NCBI RefSeq assembly: GCF_000721935.1
Contig: NZ_KL585412.1
Location: 1,020-9,913 of the forward strand
Direction of reading: 5' to 3'
From: Streptomyces sp. NRRL WC-3549
Lineage (GTDB): Bacteria; Actinomycetota; Actinomycetes; Streptomycetales; Streptomycetaceae
Length of the DNA: 8,894 nt
Under the pieces are notes generated by a model. It did not search any database and was not told the DNA's origin. It saw only the letters and a program-made list of their open reading frames with translations. A program made the translations under genes and the position numbers. Each line of letters opens with the position of its first letter. Position 1 is the stretch's first letter. Below, piece by piece: positions 5,037 to 8,894 of this stretch.

Positions 5037-5044
5037 GGTGAGTG

Positions 5045-5049
5045 CCTCC
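5045..5049 (-). promoter_or_regulatory. Ribosome binding site of the small membrane protein gene
   Basis: GGAGG on the minus strand, eight bases before ATG 5036 and two bases beyond the symporter TGA (5052-5054). Ribosomes ending the symporter would cover it, favouring coupled translation. Confidence 0.7.
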
Positions 5050-5051
5050 GA

Positions 5052-6722
5052 TCAGAGCGAGTAGGGCAGGTAGCACAGGGCGGCGAGGACGATGGCGCCC
5101 CAGCCGAGCAGTGCCGGCTTGCGGTACCAGGCGTCGTCGCCCTGCTCGGGCAGTTCGTCCGCGTCCGGGGACGCGGTTCCGTAGACCAGTCCGGCCAGTT
5201 CGGACTCCGGCTTGGGCGCGGTGAAGAGCGTGACGGCGACCATGACGACCGCCCCGGCGACGAATCCGACGATCGCGGAGACGAAGTTGGCGCCCTGGTC
5301 GCTCGGGATGTCGATGATGCCCTGCTTGTAGATGACGAAGTAGTTGACCATCGCCGCGGTGGTGCCCGCGACCAGGCCCCAGACACCGGACTTCATCGAG
5401 GCGCGCTTCCAGAACATGCCGATGATGAAGACCACGAACATCGGGACGTTGAAGAAGGAGAAGAGCGTCTGGAGGTAGCTCATGATGTTCGAGAAGCTCG
5501 ACGCGATGAACGCGGTGCCGATCGAGGCCAGTACGCCGGCGGCCGTGACGCCGCGGCCGAACTTCAGGTAGTACGCGTCCGGCTTGTCCTTCTGCACGTA
5601 ACGCGCCCAGATGTCCGTGGTGAACACCGTGTTGAACGACGAGACGTTGGCGGCCATACCGGCCATGAACGCGGCCAGCAGACCGGTCACCGCGATACCG
5701 AGCACCCCGTTGGGCAGCAGCTCCCGCATCAGGACCGGGATGGCGTCGTTGTACGTCAGGTCCGAGCCGGGGGTGCCGATCTTCGGGACGACGACGGCGG
5801 CGACCAGGCCGGGGATCATCACCGCGAAGACGATGAAGATCTTCGGGAAGGCGGCGATCAGCGGGGTGCGCTGGGCGGCCGAGAGGTTCTTCGCGGACAG
5901 GGCGCGCTGCACCTCGGCGAAGTTGGTCGTCCAGTAGCCGAAGGAGAGCACGAAGCCCAGGCCGAGGATGATCGTCAGCCAGTTCGCGCCGAGCGGGTTG
6001 GCGTCACCGATGCCCGTACCGCCCCAGGCCGACAGGAAGTTCGAGCCGTGACTCTCCTCCAGCGAGCCGGTCAGACCGTCCCAGCCGCCGACGCGCTTGA
6101 GGCCGAGGATGGTCAGCGGTATGAGCGCGGCGAGGATGACGAAGAACTGGAGCACCTCGTTGTAGATCGCCGAGGAGAGGCCGCCGATGGTGATGTAGAG
6201 CAGCACGAAGATGCCGGCCACGATGATGGCGACCCACTTCGGCCAGCCCAACAGGGCCTCCACGACGATCGACAGCGCGTAGAGGTTCACGCCCGCGATC
6301 AGGATGGCCGCGAAGGCGAAGAGGGCCGAGCTCAGCAGGTGCGCCGACTTGTCGAAGCGCTGGAGCAGGAACTCCGGTACCGAGCGGACCTTCGAGCGGT
6401 AGTAGAAGGGCATCATCACCAGGCCGAGGAAGACCATGGCGGGGATGGCGCCGATCCAGTACCAGTGGACGACCGCGACGCCGTACTGCGCGCCGGTCGC
6501 CGCCATGCCGAGGATCTCGGTGGCGCCGAGATTGGCCGCGACGAAGGCCAGACCGGTCACCCATGCGGGCAGCGACCGTCCGGACAGGAAGAAGTCGAGG
6601 CTGGTCTTCACACTGGCTCGGGCGGCGAAGCCGATGCCGAGCACCACGACGAAGTAGATCGCCAGAATTGTGTAATCGAGCCCGTTCGTGGGGAGCCGGA
6701 GCCCTTCGGCCAGATAGTGCAT
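5052..6722 (-). CDS. Sodium:solute symporter (SSS) family, probable galactose/sugar transporter
   Basis: A 556-aa integral membrane protein with 13-14 predicted helices, the SSS/SGLT fold. Landmarks: the first core helix region SLPAWVTGLAFVAANLGATE (50-69), VPEFLLQRFD (115-124), YITIGGLSSAIYNEVLQ (176-192), GYWTTNFAEVQRALSAK (262-278) and the signature segment FMAGMAANVSSFNTVFTTDI (352-371). The C-terminus adds one more hydrophobic helix (537-555). Compared with vSGLT as I remember it, N64, Y263 and K294 fall at matching places, but the two Na2-site serines become A354 and G355. The carrier would bring sugar into the cytoplasm with Na+ or another ion. Galactose is inferred from the divergent galT-galE operon, not from sequence. 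ATG 6722 has no clear ribosome site (CCCCCC precedes it), so the start is less certain than the frame. The small membrane protein gene follows after 15 bases. Confidence 0.9.
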   Translation of the reverse strand: MHYLAEGLRLPTNGLDYTILAIYFVVVLGIGFAARASVKTSLDFFLSGRSLPAWVTGLAFVAANLGATEILGMAATGAQYGVAVVHWYWIGAIPAMVFLGLVMMPFYYRSKVRSVPEFLLQRFDKSAHLLSSALFAFAAILIAGVNLYALSIVVEALLGWPKWVAIIVAGIFVLLYITIGGLSSAIYNEVLQFFVILAALIPLTILGLKRVGGWDGLTGSLEESHGSNFLSAWGGTGIGDANPLGANWLTIILGLGFVLSFGYWTTNFAEVQRALSAKNLSAAQRTPLIAAFPKIFIVFAVMIPGLVAAVVVPKIGTPGSDLTYNDAIPVLMRELLPNGVLGIAVTGLLAAFMAGMAANVSSFNTVFTTDIWARYVQKDKPDAYYLKFGRGVTAAGVLASIGTAFIASSFSNIMSYLQTLFSFFNVPMFVVFIIGMFWKRASMKSGVWGLVAGTTAAMVNYFVIYKQGIIDIPSDQGANFVSAIVGFVAGAVVMVAVTLFTAPKPESELAGLVYGTASPDADELPEQGDDAWYRKPALLGWGAIVLAALCYLPYSL

Positions 6723-6761
6723 GGGGGGTACTCGCTTCGTTGCGCGAACTGAACCTGTCGG

Positions 6762-6767
6762 AACCTA
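6762..6767 (-). promoter_or_regulatory. Possible -10 element of the symporter promoter
   Basis: TAGGTT on the minus strand fits TANNNT, 40 bases before the symporter start. No good -35 hexamer is seen; the 17-bp palindrome occupies that place, so an activator or an occluding repressor at this site is plausible. Confidence 0.3.
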
Positions 6768-6775
6768 CGCCTTTG

Positions 6776-6792
6776 TGTTCAGAAATTGAACA
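6776..6792. promoter_or_regulatory. 17-bp palindromic operator, symporter side of the gal control region
   Basis: TGTTCA-GAAAT-TGAACA, perfect arms with a 5-base AT-rich centre, standing out in GC-rich DNA. It overlaps the expected -35 position of the symporter promoter and is far (about 100 bp) from the galT promoter. It looks like a binding site for a dimeric helix-turn-helix sugar regulator; none is encoded in the window. Confidence 0.5.
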
Positions 6793-6813
6793 GTCCGCCT
6801 GACGTTCTTTGTT

Positions 6814-6825
6814 TGATCGTGATCG
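6814..6825. repeat. Tandem TGATCG repeat in the gal control region
   Basis: Two head-to-tail TGATCG hexamers, which also make a GATC-GT-GATC dyad at 6815-6824. They lie midway between the two divergent promoters and may be a shared regulator site. Confidence 0.35.
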
Positions 6826-6888
6826 AGCGAGGTGAAATGTCCGTTGTTGCCCCACGTGGAGGCACGAAGGCTTCACAAGTCCGGGCGA

Positions 6889-6918
6889 TTGACGCTCATG
6901 TTGAGTTGTGATTAATTG
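6889..6918 (+). promoter_or_regulatory. galT promoter (galP1-type)
   Basis: TTGACG (6889-6894) is a good -35 hexamer; 17 to 18 bases on lies TTAATT/TAATTG (6912-6918) as -10. Transcription would start near 6924, giving a leader of about 35 bases to the GTG at 6960. In S. lividans the gal operon is known to have a galactose-inducible promoter (galP1) before galT and a constitutive one (galP2) before galE; this site holds the galP1 position. Confidence 0.55.
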
Positions 6919-6935
6919 TGTGCGGTTATGTTTGG
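6896..6935 (+). repeat. Helically phased 10-bp direct repeats over the galT promoter
   Basis: Four consecutive decamers start TCATG, TTGTG, TTGTG and TTATG at 6896, 6906, 6916 and 6926. The exact 10-bp spacing puts each T-T-R-T-G on the same DNA face from within the -35/-10 spacer to past the likely transcription start. This suits an operator bound by an oligomeric repressor; direct-repeat operators are reported for S. lividans galP1. Confidence 0.5.
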
Positions 6936-6948
6936 CGAGCGGTTTCCT

Positions 6949-6954
6949 GGAGGA
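6949..6954 (+). promoter_or_regulatory. Ribosome binding site that decides the galT start
   Basis: GGAGGA five bases before GTG 6960. The earlier in-frame GTG at 6918 falls in the promoter -10 region and has no ribosome site. Confidence 0.8.
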
Positions 6955-6959
6955 CCCTG

Positions 6960-8003
6960 GTGAAGAAGACGGTGACGACCCTCGCCGACGGTCGTGAGCT
7001 GATCTATTACGACCGCGCGGACGACACCGTCCGCGACGCGGTCGACGAGCGGCCGCTGGACGCCGTCTCGACGTCCTCCGAGATCCGCCGCGACCCGCTG
7101 CTCGGCGACAGCGTGGCCATCGCCTCGCACCGGCAGGGACGCACCTACCACCCGCCGGCCGACGAGTGCCCGCTCTGCCCGTCACGAAACGGCCGGCTCA
7201 GCGAGATCCCCGACGACGACTACGACGTCGCCGTCTTCGAGAACCGCTTCCCCTCGCTCGCCGGTGACTCCGGCCGCTGCGAGGTCGTCTGCTTCACCTC
7301 CGACCACGACGTGTCCTTCGCCGGGCTCACCGAGGAGCAGGCCGCCCTCGTCCTCGCGGCCTGGACCGACCGGACCGCCGACCTCGCCGCGCTTCCGCAG
7401 GTCGCCCAGGTGTTCTGCTTCGAGAACAGGGGCGCCGAGATCGGCGTCACCCTCGGCCACCCGCACGGCCAGATCTACGGCTACCCCTTCGTCACCCCCC
7501 GCACCGAACTGATGCTGCGCTCGATGGAGGCCCACCGCGCCGACACCGGCCGCAACCTCTTCGACGACGTCGTCGCCCGCGAGCTGTCCGAGGGCGACCG
7601 GATCGTCCTGGAGGGCGAGCACTGGGTCGCCTTCGTGCCGTACGCCGCCCACTGGCCCTACGAGGTCCACCTCCACCCGCGCCGCCGCGTCCCCGACCTG
7701 CGGGAGCTCGACGAGGCCGCGCGCACGGAGTTCCCACAGGTCTATCTGGAACTCTTGAGGCGATTCGACCGGATCTTCGGACCCGGGGAGCCGCCGACCC
7801 CGTACATCTCCGCCTGGCACCAGGCCCCCTTCAGGGCCCCCGGCCGCGAGGAGTTCGGGCTGCACCTGGAGCTTTTCACCATCCGGCGCACCTCCGGCAA
7901 GCTGAAGTTCCTCGCGGGTTCCGAGTCCGGCATGAACGTGTTCATCAACGACGTGCCGCCGGAAGCCGCGGCCCAGCGACTGCGAGAGGTAGCGAGCAAG
8001 TGA
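6960..8003 (+). CDS. galT: Galactose-1-phosphate uridylyltransferase
   Basis: 347 aa, the expected size for GalT. It transfers UMP from UDP-glucose to galactose-1-phosphate in the cytoplasmic Leloir pathway, through a uridylyl-histidine intermediate. The catalytic motif GHPHGQIY is at 166-173: H169 matches the nucleophile H166 of E. coli GalT and H167 the zinc ligand H164. The other structural zinc ligands are visible as ECPLC (C70, C73) and FTSDH (H116, matching H115). FENRFP (93-98) and [11 protein letters not shown] are further family landmarks. I chose GTG 6960 because of GGAGGA at 6949-6954; the protein then begins [18 protein letters not shown]. It is the first gene of the operon: galE starts inside its stop codon (GTGA overlap at 8000-8003). 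Expression is presumably galactose-induced through the promoter and repeats at 6889-6935. Confidence 0.97.
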   Translation: MKKTVTTLADGRELIYYDRADDTVRDAVDERPLDAVSTSSEIRRDPLLGDSVAIASHRQGRTYHPPADECPLCPSRNGRLSEIPDDDYDVAVFENRFPSLAGDSGRCEVVCFTSDHDVSFAGLTEEQAALVLAAWTDRTADLAALPQVAQVFCFENRGAEIGVTLGHPHGQIYGYPFVTPRTELMLRSMEAHRADTGRNLFDDVVARELSEGDRIVLEGEHWVAFVPYAAHWPYEVHLHPRRRVPDLRELDEAARTEFPQVYLELLRRFDRIFGPGEPPTPYISAWHQAPFRAPGREEFGLHLELFTIRRTSGKLKFLAGSESGMNVFINDVPPEAAAQRLREVASK

Positions 8004-8894
8004 GCAACCCGGTGAAGAAGTACCTGGTGACGGGCGGCGCGGGATACGTCGGCGGCGTCGTGGCCGCCCACCTGCTGGAAGCGGGTCACACCGTGACCGT
8101 GCTGGACGACCTGTCGACCGGCTTCCGCGAGGGCGTGCCGGCCGGGGCCGAGTTCATCGAGGGCCGCGTCCAGGACGCCGCGAAGTGGCTGGACGCCTCC
8201 TACGACGGGGTGCTGCACTTCGCCGCGTACTCCCAGGTCGGCGAGTCCGTGGTCGACCCCGAGAAGTACTGGGTGAACAACGTCGGCGGGACCATGGCCC
8301 TGCTCGCCGCCATGCGGGACGCCGGGGTGCGCACCCTCGTCTTCTCGTCCACCGCGGCGACCTACGGAGAGCCGGTCTCCACCCCCATCACGGAGACGGA
8401 CCCGACCGCGCCGACGAGCCCCTACGGTGCCTCCAAGCTCGCCGTCGACCACATGATCACCGGTGAGGCCCGCGCCCACGGGCTGGCCGCCGTCTCCCTG
8501 CGCTACTTCAACGTCGCCGGGGCCTACGGCGACTGCGGCGAACGCCACGACCCCGAGTCGCACCTCATCCCGCTGGTCCTCCAGGTCGCCCTCGGCCGCC
8601 GCGCGTCGATCTCCGTGTACGGCGACGACTACCCGACCCCCGACGGCACCTGCGTCCGCGACTACATCCACGTCGCCGACCTCGCCGACGCCCACCTGCT
8701 GGCCCTGGACGCGGCCACCCCCGGCGAACACCTCATCTGCAACCTCGGCAACGGCAACGGGTTCTCCGTACGCGAGGTCATCGAGACCGTCCGCCAGGTC
8801 ACCGGCCACCCGGTCCCCGAGACCGCCGCCCCGCGCCGCGACGGCGACCCCGCCGTGCTGGTCGCCTCCGCCGCCACCGCCAGGGAACGGCTCC
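8000..8894 (+). CDS. galE: UDP-glucose 4-epimerase, N-terminal part
   Basis: The frame runs from GTG 8000 past the right edge, giving 298 codons of an expected 320-340. GalE interconverts UDP-galactose and UDP-glucose using bound NAD+. It is an extended short-chain dehydrogenase. The NAD-binding loop TGGAGYVGG is at 11-19 and the acidic end of strand 2 is D36-D37. The catalytic Ser/Thr region is SSTAATYG (116-123) and the catalytic pair is Y142-x3-K146 (SPYGASK). RYFNVAGA and [14 protein letters not shown] in the C-terminal half are typical of true GalE. The start overlaps the galT stop by four bases, with AGAGG at 7985-7989. In S. lividans a constitutive galP2 promoter lies just before galE, so that epimerase for envelope sugars is made without galactose. 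I could not identify convincing -35/-10 hexamers for it in the end of galT here. galK is expected beyond the edge. Confidence 0.96.
   Translation, partial: MSNPVKKYLVTGGAGYVGGVVAAHLLEAGHTVTVLDDLSTGFREGVPAGAEFIEGRVQDAAKWLDASYDGVLHFAAYSQVGESVVDPEKYWVNNVGGTMALLAAMRDAGVRTLVFSSTAATYGEPVSTPITETDPTAPTSPYGASKLAVDHMITGEARAHGLAAVSLRYFNVAGAYGDCGERHDPESHLIPLVLQVALGRRASISVYGDDYPTPDGTCVRDYIHVADLADAHLLALDAATPGEHLICNLGNGNGFSVREVIETVRQVTGHPVPETAAPRRDGDPAVLVASAATARERL

Noticed and set aside
4863..6752. 629-codon plus-strand open frame opposite the symporter
   Set aside because: The encoded protein is almost all Arg, Asp, Glu, Gly and His with no domain pattern. The opposite strand encodes a textbook SSS carrier with intact motifs; this is an antisense shadow of GC-rich coding DNA.
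6918..6959. Earlier GTG start for galT at 6918
   Set aside because: It falls in the promoter -10 region and repeats; GTG 6960 has a GGAGGA site and gives the normal GalT N-terminus.
7850..7999. Internal galP2-like promoter before galE
   Set aside because: Expected from S. lividans work, but no -35/-10 pair with sound spacing could be picked out by eye, so it is not listed as a feature.

Overview
The window looks like chromosomal Streptomyces DNA, or that of a close actinomycete. Most genes are very GC-rich with strong G/C preference at third codon positions, GTG starts are common, stop/start overlaps of the ATGA and GTGA type recur, and the families present (XRE-DUF5753 with DUF397, NarL/LuxR regulators, a galT-galE operon) are typical of Streptomyces. 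I see no rRNA, tRNA, CRISPR array, insertion sequence or replication origin.

Layout. (1) 2-565: 3' end of a PQQ-like beta-propeller gene, closed by a perfect 14-bp hairpin terminator. (2) 798-1490: an orphan NarL/LuxR-type response regulator whose receiver has lost the phospho-acceptor Asp. (3) 1535-4666: a compact accessory block, bounded on each side by a strong hairpin lying between convergent genes. On the minus strand it holds an unrecognised 69-aa small gene that overlaps a PCMT-like SAM methyltransferase of the kind linked to RiPP maturation. Divergently on the plus strand it holds an XRE regulator, its overlapping DUF397 partner, and two further nearly identical DUF397 genes. Each extra DUF397 gene is preceded by an in-frame remnant of the C-terminus of a lost xre gene. 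Two 20-bp palindromes (TGGACA-N8-TGTCCA, 22 bp apart) lie over the xre promoter. (4) 4749-6722, minus strand: a sodium:solute symporter (SSS) gene followed, after a 14-nt gap and probably translationally coupled, by a small two-helix membrane protein. (5) 6723-6959: a divergent control region with a 17-bp palindrome, a TGATCG tandem repeat and four helically phased repeats over the galT promoter. (6) 6960-8894: galT and the first 298 codons of galE, overlapping by four bases.

How the parts fit. Regions 4-6 form a galactose unit: the symporter probably imports the sugar (substrate inferred from context), and GalT and GalE run the Leloir pathway; galK is expected just beyond the right edge. Region 3 looks like an insertion between older neighbours. 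It combines a self-regulating xre/DUF397 module with a methyltransferase and small gene that may share the same divergent control region. The least explained parts are the 69-aa gene coupled to the methyltransferase, the xre remnants ahead of the duplicated DUF397 genes, and the small membrane partner of the symporter.
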